Part shown: positions 1 through 13,999 of the stretch, in pieces | Layout: every line of letters begins with the position of its first letter | Position numbering within the stretch: position 1 is the stretch's first letter | Source: Macrophomina tecta | Taxonomy: Eukaryota > Ascomycota > Dothideomycetes > Botryosphaeriales > Botryosphaeriaceae | DNA length: 64,000 nt | Reading direction: 5' to 3' | Assembly (NCBI GenBank): GCA_024180945.1 | Contig: JAKSGN010000037.1 | Span: 2,237,501 to 2,301,500, forward strand | Program-made: the position numbers and the translations under genes | The notes under the pieces: generated by a model | Database searches by the model: none | What the model was told of the DNA's origin: nothing | The model's input: the letters and a program-made list of their open reading frames with translations, nothing else

Positions 1-936
1 CGAAACTCTTGGACAGTATTTCGATATGTCAATACTACAATGCTTAGAGCGTTGAACAATTCCGCGAAGTGGCCATTATCGGACACAACGAGGGAATGGA
101 CGATCTACGTAAGGACCCGGGGCTGCGACGGATTGTCGCGCGGGACACGTTTAGCTCAAGGTCCTTCCACCCTCTGCAGGGCGTCGATAATTACTTTCTA
201 TGGCCTCCTGCCCGACTCGTCGGATTCGATAACGTCTCGCGGCAATACTTGGTCTGCTTTCTCCCAAGTAAAGTGGCCATCCTCGCGCAACACGACCCGA
301 CAATAGTATGCGAGGAGCTGCTTCATCCTCCCAAATTACGACATCAGCGACGACTCATTTTTAACGCTACGGAAATCGCCGGGCATGCCGTCGCTCGGGC
401 CGCCAGCATCACAGAACTCATTCAGTCATTTGGCCCGTTATTGTATCATCTTCCGCTCGAGGGACTTGCCGTTGCAGATCTTATAAGCGTTCCTGAGAAC
501 GGCCTCGGCCGCAACAAGGGTGCGGATAAGGTCTAAGTCGTTCTTCCCCCCCCCCCCCCCCCCCCTCTCTCTCTTCACCGCCACCGCTCCCATCCCCGTC
601 CAGAGCTTCTTCGGCGGCAGCGAGTACGACAACTGGATCTCAGCATCCCGGAGCCCCTGCATACGGGCAGAGGACCAGTTATGGACGAGCCATGGGACTT
701 GGTCAGCTCGTGACTCCCCGACGTCCTGCACGACCACGGCCTGCTCCTCCGGGCCGCGGGATGCCTGGCCCTGATAGAATTTCAACTCATCCAAACCCTT
801 CCCATCCTCCTGTACCGGTGGTGGAAGGCGTCCAAAAGCCGATGCCTCCCCGCATAACGACAGCGACAACGAAGATTCTAATGAAATAAAATGAGGAGAA
901 GCTCTGATGATTGAACTCTCGAGCGGGGTAGGTTAG
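1..936. other. Left edge, no recognisable gene; poly-C tract
   Basis: The composition is normal (not RIP-like). Two overlapping open frames exist on opposite strands: 155 codons on + (69-536) and 143 codons on - (869-438). Neither protein resembles a family I know, and each could be a chance frame or an exon of a gene running off the window. A run of about 18 C sits near 547-565 between pyrimidine-rich stretches. I assign no function. Confidence 0.35.
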
Positions 937-1073
937 TGTTGGAATATCACGTGTGTGTACAATAAACTTTAGCTTAGTCATGGAAGAGGACGGATAAGAG
1001 GACTCCCCTGAGCGTTCCTCTCACGCCTCATGCCACTCATTCTCAATTGATGGTATCACCACCAAATCCAACA
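937..1073 (+). repeat. 5' LTR of the degraded copia element
   Basis: It begins TGTTGGAATATCACGTG and ends CCAAATCCAACA, so it has TG...CA termini. It is followed directly by the tRNA-type primer site GTTATGAGCC. The same TGTTGGAA start and ACCACCAAATTCAACA end occur in the solo LTR at 57848-57969, so both belong to one copia family. This copy is much less RIP-damaged than the internal region after about 1400. Confidence 0.75.
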
Positions 1074-4066
1074 GTTATGAGCCTGGATATGCGTTTGATG
1101 CCTTCTGCCATCTAAAGCATTATTTACAACCACTTTTTAGTCGTTCTAAGGCATCTAGTCGACATCCGAAGCGGCTTGAGCACACGGTGCCACCAGCAGC
1201 ACGCAACCTCAACCGTTATTAGCCAACCAAAGCGTAGCTACGCACAAGCGAGCTACAGCTACTAGTATCACTGCGTTCCTAAGCGATTAGTCGATCTATC
1301 GGCCCGTTTCACACGTGCGACCGAAGAACCGATCTAGTAAACAACGCATTAAAATCAACAACCATGACGTCCTCAAAGCTAATCATCATCCTAAAAGGCT
1401 CTCTAGACTGGGATATCTGGTTTAACCTCATTTAATCACGCGCACAACGCGCTAATATATTTAAATACATCGATCCGAGCAAGCCGGAACGTCCAGCCCA
1501 ATTCGCGGTACCGGTTAAGCCAACTCGATAATAAGAGTAGACGATTAACTATTACCGTCTCGATCTAGATAACTATAAGGAGGAAAAGAAGGACTACGAG
1601 CGTATCTATAAAGAAATTAACGACCTTTTAACGGTTATTAATAACTCCGTAGGAGCCTCGCTTTAACTAATTCTCTAGAATCTCCCTAATATACACCCGT
1701 ACTATTAACTTAAGGCTCTATAAGTAAGAATTAAGCTATCTACTGCTATATAGAAATATCTTATCGTTAACTAGCTTCGCTAGCTAGAAAGGCCTCCTAA
1801 TAATTAGAACCTTAATAAATAGCTAAACTAATAGAAAGAAACAGTTTATAAAGCTAAAGCCCTAAAGATACTAAAGGTTATATTAAGGTAAGATATTAAT
1901 ATCTTTCTTAATTTCCTTCTTTTATACGACTCTAAATATACTATAATAGCTATTAGAGAATCTTCTAAAATAGCGGATACTAAACTAAAGGTTACCGACT
2001 ATATTAATGATTACTAAGAGCACGTAAGGCGTAAGTAAGTAGCCTAAGATAAAGATACTACTCGAATAATAATAGTAGTAATACTTCGAGGCAAACCCTA
2101 ATTAGGAGGTCTACTACTAAAGCCATACCTATATAGTATACTTTACTAGATAACTAAATACTACTACCTAAACAAATAAGTATGCCTATCTAGGTAAAAG
2201 CTAAAGAAGGATATTTAGGCTTAGATTTAGAAGAAGATAAGTAATCCACGCACTAAAGTAATAGTCGAACGCACACTAGCTAGAGGAGCTAAAAAAGGCG
2301 AACTAACTAATAAAAATTAAGATTATTAGAACTTAATAGCTTAAGCAGAAGATTCTAAGAATAAGAATCTAGTAGTACTTATAGCTATTATTACTATATT
2401 ACTTATAGCTAAACGTAGTAAACTAACTACGCTATAGCTCTTATAGATAGTTAATACTAGCTCCTCGCACTATATATATAATTAATATATAAAGAAGCGG
2501 TTTACTAAAACACGTAATATAGGCCCTAATAACTACGTTATAAGCGGTAATATACGTATTCTAGTAGAAGCGTTTAGTATAGTTACTATTAAGGCTTATC
2601 GTTACTTAATATAACGAATTCTAACGTTATTAGATACTACCTATATACTATCTTTTATAGCTAACCTCGTATTAGTTACTAAGGTAAATAAGAAAGGGGT
2701 TTACCTTAATATAGGCTATCTAGTCTTTTATAAAGAAGATATTATTACGTATAAACTAATATTCTACTAGAACCTCTACTTTATAGAGCTTAATAAGGTA
2801 AGAAATCTAGAGAATTAAATTACTATAGAACTTATAATCTATAAACGTCTAGTAAAGTAATAGTATAAAGTCTTTACTTATATATTACCTACTATTATTA
2901 AAGCGCTACTAGCGGCCACTAAAGATATAGCTATTACCGAAGAAGCTATACCGTAATACTATAATATATACGCTTAAGTTAAGACTTATTAAATTATCTT
3001 ATATAATATAATATCTAAGAAATTATCCTTGGAGCTATTCTTCTAAATATTATTTAATGTTATTTAGATGATCGAAGCTACTAATAGGTATATATAGATA
3101 ACGTATCTCGAATGCATAGCTACGTAGTATATAATTATAATAACCTACGTAAATAAGAATAACTACGTAGATATTATCTTATTAATAAAACTATAAAGTA
3201 CTAAGGCTTAAGTAGAGGATTACTAAGCTATATTATAAATAATAAAGCCTAGTAAGTAGTCGGAAGGAGATAATTCTCTAAGAGAGAAGTAGATAGAAGA
3301 TTTAATAAAGAAGAATAAAAGAGAAGGTAAAAATAGAGAATAAAGCTTTTATTAGCTTATATCCCGTTTATAAGTATTGCGCGTCTTAAAGAGCGAAGCT
3401 ACGGTGCTATCTAGAGCTTCTTATATATACTTATTTCTTATATAAGTAAATCCTTCTAGATATACCGTATTAGAAATCCAATAAGAATAATTTATAAGAA
3501 ATAAGATTCTAGCCCTAATCCTTATCTGTTTTATATAATTTTTATATTATAATAATTGGAAATGATTGAACTTTTATATTATATAAAAGAAATTTTAGTA
3601 GGGGCTATACCCGTTTAGTTATTAGTTAGTAAAGTGGGTGGTAAATTTTATTATCTTAGTTTACTACTATAGTTTGCTACCGCAGTTTGCTACTGCTATA
3701 ACTCCGAGGTATATTCGTTATATACCTTAGATAGTATACTAATACCTAAGGTAATATATTAATAAGCTATGCTTATATAAGCTTACTTATTAATATTTAA
3801 TAGAAATAAATAATTAGAAAATACTTTTATTAAAAAGTAGTATTTCTATACTTAGATAGCGAGAAGTCTCTTAGAACCGCCTTCTAGAGAGAACTCTAAA
3901 GAAGAGAAATTACTCTTAAGATATTAAGTTCTTAAATATCTAAGTAAAATAGTAATACTAAACGTTCTAGATAGTTACTTATCTTAAAAGTAAGAGTACT
4001 ACGAATTAATAGTAATCTCTCTAATTATAATTAGCCTAAATACGTTTATATAGCTAACGTATCCTA

Positions 4067-5906
4067 TAAGCGAGCGTGCTATATAAGCGAGTGTGCTACC
4101 TTACTAAACCTAACCTACTTTAAGTATAAATAACTCTGCAACATCCTGTAAAATCGACTATTTCTAATAGGTACGCTATTCTATAGTAGTTTCCGCACCT
4201 TTTTAATATGTACGAGAATTATGTCTAGTTTCGCCGTACTACTTATATCGCCGTTGTTTTCTCGCTGGCCCCTCCGATTGCGCACCACTTTGGCGCGTTT
4301 CCCGCGAAATCTGTTAGTTAACAGCAGCTCCATCGATTAAATACTACCTCTTTTAAACCGTAAGAGTCCCTTGCTTCTAAATTCGCTTTTTCTACCGCTT
4401 TTTACGTCGTGTTGCGGCCTCGTTTATCTTTTAAAGATTCGCGACTTCCGCCTACAAAAGAACAGCCGAATGCGCTATTATTTAAGCCCCCTTAGCAAGC
4501 TAGTTTAGCGTATTATTAATTAGCGTTAGTAAGCTATTCTAATGCTTTGCAATCCGGTTCCTAATAAGCTTAGTCTAAGAGGCTAATTTAGCTAGATTAT
4601 ATGGTATTTAAGCGTTCTAAGTTATAGCCTCTGCCTGCGGGCGTATCGGCGTCCGAAGCTTAACATCGAGCTTAGAAATCACGGCCTCTAGATCGAGTAG
4701 GACTAGTTCTACGCCTCGGAATCCGCCTACGATATTCTACTACGTAAATACGGCTTCGAACGCCGTTTTAAACGTAGGTAGAAACTCGAGCTTCGTAATA
4801 TAGTTAATATAGAATCGTATTAGCTCTTTAACCTACTTTCCGTACGCCTTCTTAAGAGGCGTAAAACAGCCTATATCGAGCGGCTAGAGGAGATGCGATA
4901 AATACGTAGGTATATAGAGCGTAATGATCTTGCGTTCCTAGTAGAACGCGTTAAATTCGGCCGAATTGTGGCTCGCGTGGCCGTTAAGAATTAGAAGTTG
5001 CTATACTCTAGTTATACAATTCTTTATATGCTTTTCGAAGTGCTATAGCTACTATAGACTAAGCTCGTTCGTCGTCTAGCCGTTTTCGCTTAATGCGATA
5101 ACCTAATTACCTAGTACGTTGTCGCTATACTAAGTAGAAAGGTGGTGTTGTTCCTTAAAAATCACAAACGGCGGAATCGCCTAGCCCTTGGTGTTGACTT
5201 CCTAGATTACCGTAACCTACTCGCGATTGCCTGGCTGGACTGATTTGGGTCGAGCGCGTCGCTCTAATACTGTAATAACTATTCCGGCTATAATTATGCC
5301 TATAAGGAAGCCGGCTTTATCGAAGTTATAGATATTACCATTTACGATTCTATACTTCGTAATAGTGTTCTGGACGAGCTGAAACTATTACGTAATAAGC
5401 TCTAGGTCCTCGCATTTAGCTCGCTAATAGTTATACTTTCGATTTAGACGTGTTTTTAGCTCGGGAGTCCATCTTACGAAGTTAGAGGGCTAGTTCTTAC
5501 CAATAGTACTTTCGGCGCGGTCGGCGAGTAGCTTATTTACTATACCTTTAACAGCACTTAATCGCGGCGGAAATCCTCGCGAATCTAGATCGAGAATACG
5601 TTTAATAAGAACTAATTCCTCGATATTAGTAAACTTTCGAGAGTTAGGCGTGTAATCGCGTCGAGAAGAAATCCTATTACGTCGTTACTTTAGGGTTATT
5701 CGATTAACGTTAAACGTCTTTGTAGCGAGCCGATTGCTTTGAATTTAGCCTTGATCGATAGCTTGCTTCGCTAAAGCTATCTAAGCTTTATGTAAGATGG
5801 ATTGAGCGTGGGTTGGCTAATATATTATTAGTTAAAGCTAGGGTGTCGCGTTTTCTTAGTTGGGTGGTATACTCGCTTATATAGTACGCTCGCTTGTGGG
5901 ATACGT
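4067..5906 (-). mobile_element. Fot1/pogo-like DNA transposon nested in copia, RIP-degraded
   Basis: Terminal inverted repeats of about 43 nt: the left end starts ACGTATCC(T)ATAAGCGAGCG and the right end finishes CGCTCGCTTGTGGGATACGT. The target dinucleotide TA lies directly outside both ends (4065-4066 and 5907-5908), as expected for Tc1/mariner/pogo elements. On the - strand near 4990-4860 the decayed translation reads LLILNGHASHNSAEF, then IITLYIPTYLSHLL, a stop and PLD. This is the DDE_1 transposase core pattern (DGHGSH... and P..THLLQPLD). Many CAG/CAA codons are now stops. The length of 1840 bp fits the family. It inserted after the copia element, and both were then mutated. Confidence 0.88.
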
Positions 5907-8240
5907 TACTTATATCTCGAACTAAATACTAGCTAAAGGCCTTAACTAGAAGACTCTATTTAAAATAGTTTATAGTAAGAAGCTAAACGTTAGCCACCTA
6001 CGTATATATAGTTATAAAGTATATATACTAAATAAGATAATTCTACGAACCTAAAAGCTTTAGAAAAGAGTACTAATTAGATATTTAGTTAGATATAACT
6101 CTACTAATATCTTCTAAATCTAGATATTAAGTATAGATAAAATTATATACGTTAGAGATATTATATTTAATAAGAATAGTAAGTACTTACTTTATGAATA
6201 AGAGTACTATTAAGAAGTATCTAAAGCTAAGAAAGAATAAACTATTATATATCTATAAATTCGTCTAAATAATAACAATTTTATATTATTCCTAGTCTTA
6301 TTAATGAGCAACGAGTCCTTAGAGGACGAATTAGTCGAGTACTAAGAATAGAACTAATCTATAGAAGCTAGTAGTAACTATTAGCTAGAGTTACTTATTT
6401 AACTACTAATACTATTACCGTCTGTAACGAGTAATAGATTAAACTTATAAAAAGAGTAGCCTAAAAGTAGCCTTTAAGTATACTAAATATAGGGTACTAG
6501 AACGACTATAACTAGAGTTAATTAAATCTAAAATAATTAAGAACTAGAGCTAGATTTAGAAACTACGCCTATAACGCTTAAATAATATTACTAACCAGCT
6601 CTTTAAGCCTTAGGGGGTAATTAAGAATAATAACTAAGACTTAGATAACTAATACTAGCCTAATATAAGACTCCGCCTAATCTAGTAGCCGCACAAGGCA
6701 ACTATATACTAAGGGGCTTAGAAATTAGCGTGTAAATTAATCTAAATTCGATTATTTAAGGTAAAAAAACACGTAGATTAGCCTATATTACGTAACTTCT
6801 ACTTAATTAGCACTTAGATTAAGCCTAGAGGGCTATATTTATTATAGTATTATCTACTAAATAGCGAATACGCCGGTACTAAGATACTCTTCTACCTAAG
6901 TCTAAGATATATAAAGACGCTTTTATATATCTAATAGGCGCTAAATTCCTTAAAGTAGTAGAAACGAAACTATAAAAAGTCTAGAATAAGAAATATAGAA
7001 GGTTATTTTAGTAATAGATATATAAGATAATACTACGGAGGTAATACTGCTTACTTAGATATTTAAGTATAAATTCGATAAAAACGGCTATCTACTAAAA
7101 TATAAGATACGTATCTACGTCTAAGAAGACCTATAAATAACGTAAAAAAATATTTTTATAGCTATTCTAGCTTTGTATATTTTCTAAGTACTTATAGCTA
7201 TTATTTGCACCTTCGACCTTAAAATAAGATAATATAATATTATAAATATATTTCCGCACGTTCTACTTAAGTAAATAATGTACTATAAGCTACTAAAAGA
7301 AATAACGTTAAAGAATAAATAAGTTCTTTAACTACTTAAAGTACTATATAGCCTTAAAGAATTACTAGCGCTTTAGTAATATTACTTCTATAATATACTA
7401 ACGGAACTCGGTCTAGAACTAATTCTAGACGCTCTATATCTCTATATAAATAATTATTTTTTTATATTCTTCTTTATAGATAACATTATCGTCACCTATT
7501 ATAGAAATAACGAATAATATGTAGATATATTTTAAAAAGACCTATTCTAACGCTATAAGATACGTATAATAGGCGAAATCTAGTAGTTTCTTATACTACG
7601 TATAGTCTGTAATCGAAAAGAGCATTTACTTTAGCTTTTTTAGAAATTCTATATTAGTAGCTTAATTAGTAAATATAACGTTAAGAAAGTAAATGCTCTA
7701 GTAATATCTTTACTATAAGATAAGCCTTTTATACTAAATAAGAACTTATATATAACGCTATAAGACGTTTATACCTTTTAAAGTAAAATAGAATTAGTAT
7801 AGTTCGCTATAATTAGTATAGGAACAAATATTATTTTTACTATATTAGCTCTATTAGCGTATTTAACTAATCCATTATACCGTTATTTTATACTAGCGTA
7901 GAGACTTCTTAAATATCTTAGAAGAATAAAGAAACTCGCCTTATACTTTAATAGCTCTATCTATTAGAATAAATAAAATATCTTTATAATTAGTAGTAAC
8001 GCAGCGTATATAAATAATTAAGAAATATATAGAAGCTACTAAGGCTCGCTCGTTACGCTATTTAAAAGTCTAGTAGATTAAAAAGCTACTAAATAACTAA
8101 CTATTACTATATTAACTACTAAAGTAGAGCTTCTTACTTTATCTAAAATAGCTAAGTAGTACTTCTAGTAGAAATAATTTTTTAACTAACTATAGTTTAA
8201 TCTAGGCTATCTATAAGTAAATAGACTAGTTATAAGTAGG

Positions 8241-9750
8241 AAGCCTTTAGAAGAGTCGTATATTCTTAGGTATAAATCCTTAGTAGTGTAGGATTCACCC
8301 CTTAGTAGCGTTATATACTAGGGGCCCGTGCGTAGCACGTAATAAGTACGTAGAACGCACGATATAAGTACTCTAAGAATATACTAGGGTCTATTATTCT
8401 AATACTACCCCCTCCTCTAGTAGGAATCACTCTAATTTTTATTAGAAGGTATTATATTAGTACCTCGTTAAAAAACCTTTAGTAAGAAAAAAGAGTGCAC
8501 CTAATTACTATATAGAATATAGTATTATATATTAGCTATAGGCGTTGCGTAGTAAGGCGAGTTAGCCTTATTATATAGCCATTACTATAAATAATAAACA
8601 AAGAATAATAAATTAATAGAAAAGTAAGAAAATATATCGCTAAGCAGTTATTAGTAATACTAGCGGTATACTATATATATAGAAAATATAGGTAATAGTA
8701 TATTAGCGTGGTTTTTTCTTTATTATTAGGTATTATTACTATTAAAAATAATAGGAGTTAGCCTTATACGATAATACTAGTAAATATACTAATTAGTAAC
8801 TTACGTATGCTAATAATACTTATAGGGTACGAGATCGTTTTTTTTTAATAGCTTTAATAGGTATAATAACCCCCTATACTTCCTTAGATTTTTATAGTTT
8901 AGATCTAGCTTCTCTTTTTTAACTAAAACGTCTTTAACTAATATTAATTCTTTTTATTACTTCTTTCTTCTAAATAACTATTACTATATAGACCCCTTCC
9001 GGCTTTATTTACTTAGGTTACTTCTATAATAAGCTTTCGTAGATACCTATTATAGATAATATAGTAAAGCTTCTCTCTTATCTTTAGCCGTAGCCTAGTT
9101 TAGTAGTAGTATACTATATGCATTATATACGCTACTAGGGTACGATGCGCTACCGTAAGAGTAAAGTATAGATTAATTTTATACCTACGAAGCTTCTTAG
9201 GGGGCTTCGCTAGATCTACTTTAAGAATCTACCCTATACTAAGTATAATCGGTATGCGAAGAGTAGTTATAAATATACTTTAGTAAGTATACTTTTTTTC
9301 TACTTTTCTTATACTTTCTATATACTTTTATACTACTTATGCTCGTTACTAATAATAAAATTTATTTTTAGATTCCCTCTTAATTTTGCTGTACTACTAA
9401 TTTACTATTATTTTATTATAATAGCTTCGATAGCGCTCCTAATAAGAAGATACTAAAGTTTATAGAGAAGAATATACTTATACTATATAAGTATACTAGT
9501 ACGTTAGAAGAGGCGGTATCGGTATACGAGAAGTAGAAAGCGAAGAAGATTATAGCTACTAGCGGCTATAGTAACTAGTAGTATACGCGTAATATATCGC
9601 ACTTAGAGAATTAGCAGCATTATTAGACTAGACTAGATAGGGTTAGCTTAATAAAGCTAACTAATAAAGTAGTAGATAAGAAGTTTAAGAATAAGTACTT
9701 TATAAAGATATCTAATACGAATAAAAGATAATTTTAATATAGCTTAAATA
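8241..9750. other. RIP-degraded DNA with a possible Helitron-type 3' end
   Basis: AT-rich decayed sequence in which I could not recognise protein text. At 8318-8339 the - strand ends in a short hairpin (CGTGC-TAC-GCACG), then GGCCC and CTAG, with T just outside. Helitron 3' termini are organised this way (hairpin, CTRR, then T). No matching 5' TC end or Rep/helicase text was found, so this is only a candidate. A short + strand stretch near 9450-9700 has low-complexity lysine-rich coding flavour. Confidence 0.3.
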
Positions 9751-12700
9751 TAAAGTAGATACTTCTTTAGGGCCCTTCTTTATAAATTAAGTATTTCTTC
9801 TAATATTTCTTTTTATTCTTTAATCCTAGGGAGTGCTCTCGTCGTGGCTTACTTATAGCCTACGTTTTATCTATATTTCGCTTACGTTTTAGCTAGGCGT
9901 TCTAGGAAATAGGGTTTTCTTTAAGATAATTCTATAGAAGCTCTTTATAATTATCTAGCTCCTCTTTCTACTTCTACTCGTTATATTTATAGAGCTAGCT
10001 AAGCTATTTAAGTAGGTATTACCTTAGTAGCTCTTCTTTATAGGCTACTATAGCTTCGACTTTTTAGTATCTACTATCGTCAATTTCTTTAACTAGTAGT
10101 AGTTAGAATCCTAGCCTTACCGTATAAGCTTCTAGTAATATAATATTAAAAATAATATATAGCCGGAATATAGATTATAGTAGGTCTAAGTAATAGGCCT
10201 AGAAGCTAATCTTCTCTAGAATCTAAAATAGTCCTAGATAATAGTTATCGAGTTTCTTATAAGGCCGTTTAGTTTTAATATTCCTTACTAAGAGAAGGAC
10301 TAGTTATTTAATATTAAAATATATTTTGGTTTAGTTCTGGTTATAATATTTCGCTTAGAGCTCCTAAGAGTATTTAAGAAATTTTACTACCGATTTCTAT
10401 ACTTTTTATATATTTTTCGCGTGCTTTTTAGCTACTTCGGCTAATTCGGTTAGGGGATTTCTATTAAGGTTATTCTAAATCCTGTTCTAGGAGTTAGGTT
10501 CTACCCCCGCATCTAGTTAAACTAGTATAAAGCTTATAGAAGAGTAGGCTTTCTAGTTATAGATGTATAAAGCCTACTAGAGAAGCTTTACCTAGTCTAA
10601 CTAGTTTTAGAAGATATAGTAGCGTAGATACGCCTTTAACTTCTAATTTTACCTCTCCGTTTAGCCGTCTATCTACGGGTAAAAGAAGGTACTTAACTTA
10701 TACTTAATTCTAAGATTATAGTATAATTCGCTCTAGAACTAGCTCGTAAACGTTAAGCCCCTATCCGAGACTAGGCTATTAGGTGGCCTAAATTATATAA
10801 AGACATCGTTTATAATAAGATTTATAAGTATTACTCTATTAATCGTCTTTCTAACTGGTAGGTAACGTATATATTTAGTAAAGCGGTTAATAAGTATAAG
10901 GACTATATTATATACTTAACCGTCTCGCTCTACGGATTCTAGTAGGTCCGTAATAAAGTTAAGAAAGTAGTATCTATAGAGTTAAATAGCTACTAATAGT
11001 AGCTATAATAATCTATAAGGTTTATATCGATAAGCCTTATTATATTAGTAGGTATTATAGCTTTATATATATTTCTTAACGTCTATAGTAATGTCTTTTT
11101 AGTAGTACTTCTTAGAAAATACTTCTTAGATATAGCGGATACCGTAATAGCTACTACTTAGATTATTATAATTTCTAAGTAGAATTTCCTCGTGTAGCGA
11201 AGTATACTTTAGCACGTATACTCGCTTTTTATAGTATAGAAGTCTTTACTCGTCGACCGTATACTAATTACACGCTAAAAGTACTCTTTTTATAAACTAT
11301 TTTTATACGTCTACGTAAAAGGCGTCCCTTTATTACTTAATATGAATAAAATTAACTAACGATTTAAAAGTAGCTTTAAATGCTATTTTAGTTATAACGG
11401 CTACTATTACTATAGACTAAGGTATAAAGTTTTATACTAAGCTCGTACTAGCTCCCTCGTAGTAAGTATATACCAAAGGTACTAGGCTCTTATAAGCGAA
11501 CTCGTCGTACTTCTTATAAGTAATAAAATAGACTAAAGTAGTTTAGTAATTACTATCGCTATTTATATATAGGTTTTTTTCGTGCTCTTAGCCGGGGTTC
11601 TTAGTAGTATATAGGGGTTCTTCTAACTTCTAAATCTAGAGTTTACGTTGTAGTATAGGTAATATAGTATTAAGATAAATACGCTTATTACCCTCCTTAA
11701 AGCTAAGGGCATAGTCTAGATGCCTCGAAAGAGTATTTACTAAATTAGACTTACCCGGCTTATATTTAATATTAAAATCGAATTTAGCTAAGACTTTAGC
11801 GTACTAAGCCTATTAAGCCGTAAGACTCTTAGTCGTTATAAAATAACGTAGATTATTATAATTAGATAATACCCGTACCGGCATTTATATATATACTAGG
11901 TAAGGCCTCTAATACTTAAAGTACTATACAATAGTATAGAGTTTCTTATTATAGATATTGTACTATATTTTAGCGCTAGTAAACTTATAGCTAAAATATA
12001 TAATAGAATACTAGTAGCGCTAGTTATCCTTTTTATCTAGCGGTTAGAGGAGAATACCGCTATAGATATAGTTTAATATATCGATAATTAGTATAACTAG
12101 AAGATTTAGGTTATAGTATTATAGTATAGAAGCCTACGTAAAGTATACTTTTAGTTTACTAAACGTTTACTTTATTTCTATAGGCTATTTCTAGGGCTTA
12201 TACTATTTAGTTAGCCTCTTTTTCGGCGCTTATTTAGCCCCTAAATTAGAATTCTAGGCTACTTCTTTTAATAAGCTTATTAGTAGCTAAACCACTATAA
12301 AGTAATTCTATATAAAGCGCCTATAAAAATTAGTAAAACCTAGAAAAATCTAAATATTACGGTAGCTTTACGGCTTTAGCTAGTCCTTAATAGCTTCGAC
12401 TCTTACGGGGTCTATAATAACCCCCTAGAAAATAATAATAAAGCCTAGAAACTCGATATACTTAATATAAAAGCTATATTTAGACGGTTTTATATAGAGG
12501 TTCTAATTACGTAATCTTTAAAGAATACGTTTAATATACTTAGCGTACTAAGACTTATCTACTAAGTATATAAGTATATTATCTAAGTAGACTACGTAAA
12601 TTATATCTACTAGGCCTTCTAGGGCTTGGTAAATATATAACTAGAAGATTACAGGGGCATTAATTAAGCTAAATAGTATAACTAGGTACTTATAATACCC

Positions 12701-13560
12701 GTAATATATCTTAAATATTATTTTTTATTTATTACCTTTTTTTATGTGGATTCGATAATAAGTATTACGTAGGTCTAGTTTAGTAAAGATTTTTATAGTA
12801 CTTAGGCAGTCTAGCAGCTCGTCTACTAGTAGTATAAAATAGCTATTTTTAATCGTAACCTTATTTAGGCCCCTATAATCTACGTATAACTATATAGTGT
12901 CATCTATCTTAGGGGTAAAGAGAATAGGTGCGCTTATAAATAATTTACTATATCTAATCTACCCCCGTTCTAAGGCCTTATTAATATATTCCCTAAGGAT
13001 TCGTAGTTCGGATTAGAAGAGTCTATATAGGGGCATTAATAGTAGCTTAGAACCTATAACGAGATTAATAATATAATTAAACTTAGTATATTACGATAGC
13101 TTAGTAGCTTATTCGTCTAAAAATATATCTAAGTACTTTCTATAAGTATCTAGAATCTTATTATAAACCTCTTTAGCTATCTTAGCTAGTAGTACGTCTA
13201 CTAAACTGGCGAGTTCCTTATACGATTTATATACTTTTTAGATACGGGAGTATAGCCCCCGTAGATAGAAGAGAGTTTAGTTAGATAGAAGTTCTTTTAA
13301 ATTCTAGTTATTTCTACCCTACTTCTCGTATGTATTTAGTATACTTTCTATCTACGAAAGGGCTATAAAAGAGTTAAAGTTATTTTTTTAACTTTCTAGA
13401 TTACCCGTAGGCGAGAGCTAGTAGTCGGACGGCTAAAAAAAGTAAATAGACTTCCCTAGTTCTAAGTTCTAGAATAATTTAGTAGTACTTACTAGATATA
13501 TATGCTCTAGCGAGTTTATACTCTAGTAAAATATTTCTCTTCTAAAATTAATAACCGGCC
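9750..13560 (-). mobile_element. RIP-degraded Ty3/gypsy retrotransposon
   Basis: On the - strand, about 12930-12740 gives a decayed reverse transcriptase: APILFTPKIDDT, then LYVDYRGLNKVTIKNSY, LLVDELLDCL and IFTKLDLRN. These match the gypsy RT core (VDYRGLNK...IDELLD...FTKLDLR). Downstream, about 11100-10560 gives an integrase: FITDLLESVERDG, SDRG near FTSQF, and LSTFFYPQIDGQTER. The order RT then integrase is that of Ty3/gypsy. Sense codons for Q and W are frequently stops, as RIP produces. I could not define LTRs. The 5' end abuts the repeat at 13574. Confidence 0.8.
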
Positions 13561-13573
13561 CGGTAGCCCCGAG

Positions 13574-13773
13574 TGCTAGGATCCGCTTTCTAAATGGATT
13601 AAGGCCTTATAGGACTTCGGGAACGAGATGTATAAAAGTAGTTAATTGTTATTAGAACGCCTTCTAACGGCGGCTATCTATCTACGCTATACTATCTTTC
13701 TTTCCTAGGCGGCTCGAGGCCGCTACTATTCCCGGGAAAGAACCTTTTTCTTACTAACTACCGCATTCTAATA
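13574..13773 (-). repeat. 3' LTR of the 12 kb element (left copy)
   Basis: Nearly identical to 25252-25440. Shared segments include GGATTAAGGCCTTATAGGAC, CGCCTTCTAACGGCGGCTAT and ACTAACTACCG. Differences between the two copies are mostly C/T or G/A, as expected if RIP acted after insertion. It lies at the 3' end because the coding sequence reads on the - strand. Confidence 0.85.
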
Positions 13774-13999
13774 TCTAGGCGGGTGGATTTTAATAGATCG
13801 TAATCTATTATAGTCCTTAGATGCGGAAAGTTAATTAGAGAGGGAAAGAAAGCTAGAGAAATAAAAGAAAAGAAAAAAAAAATAAACTCTTTATATTACT
13901 TCTTCTATCTATTATCTTCTCCCAAAGCGTTGTGACTTGAAAACTAAAAAGAAAAGGACTTTTTTTTTTTTTTTTTTTTATGTGTACCCTAGACCTTCG

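Larger units (their letters stand above)
937..8240 (+). mobile_element. RIP-degraded Ty1/copia retrotransposon
   Basis: Starts with a 137 bp LTR (937-1073), then a primer-binding-site-like GTTATGAGCC. From an ATG at 1364, translation gives a copia Gag start (LKGSLDWDIWF... then YIDPSKPERP) riddled with stop codons. Decayed GAG-pre-integrase and integrase text follows near 2440-3250. A block near 5960-6150 still reads NVSHLRIYSYK and STNIF, matching the intact copia at 26484-30890 (NLSHLKAYGCK, STNIF). Reverse transcriptase near 7050 reads FKYKFDKNGYLLKYK against FKYKFDEEGYLIKFK in the intact copy. RNase H text ends near 8170-8240. The element is split by a DNA transposon at 4067-5906, and 3330-4066 holds further sequence I could not place. 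No 3' LTR was recognised. Nearly all CA has become TA, while CG is retained. It is non-functional. Confidence 0.85.
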
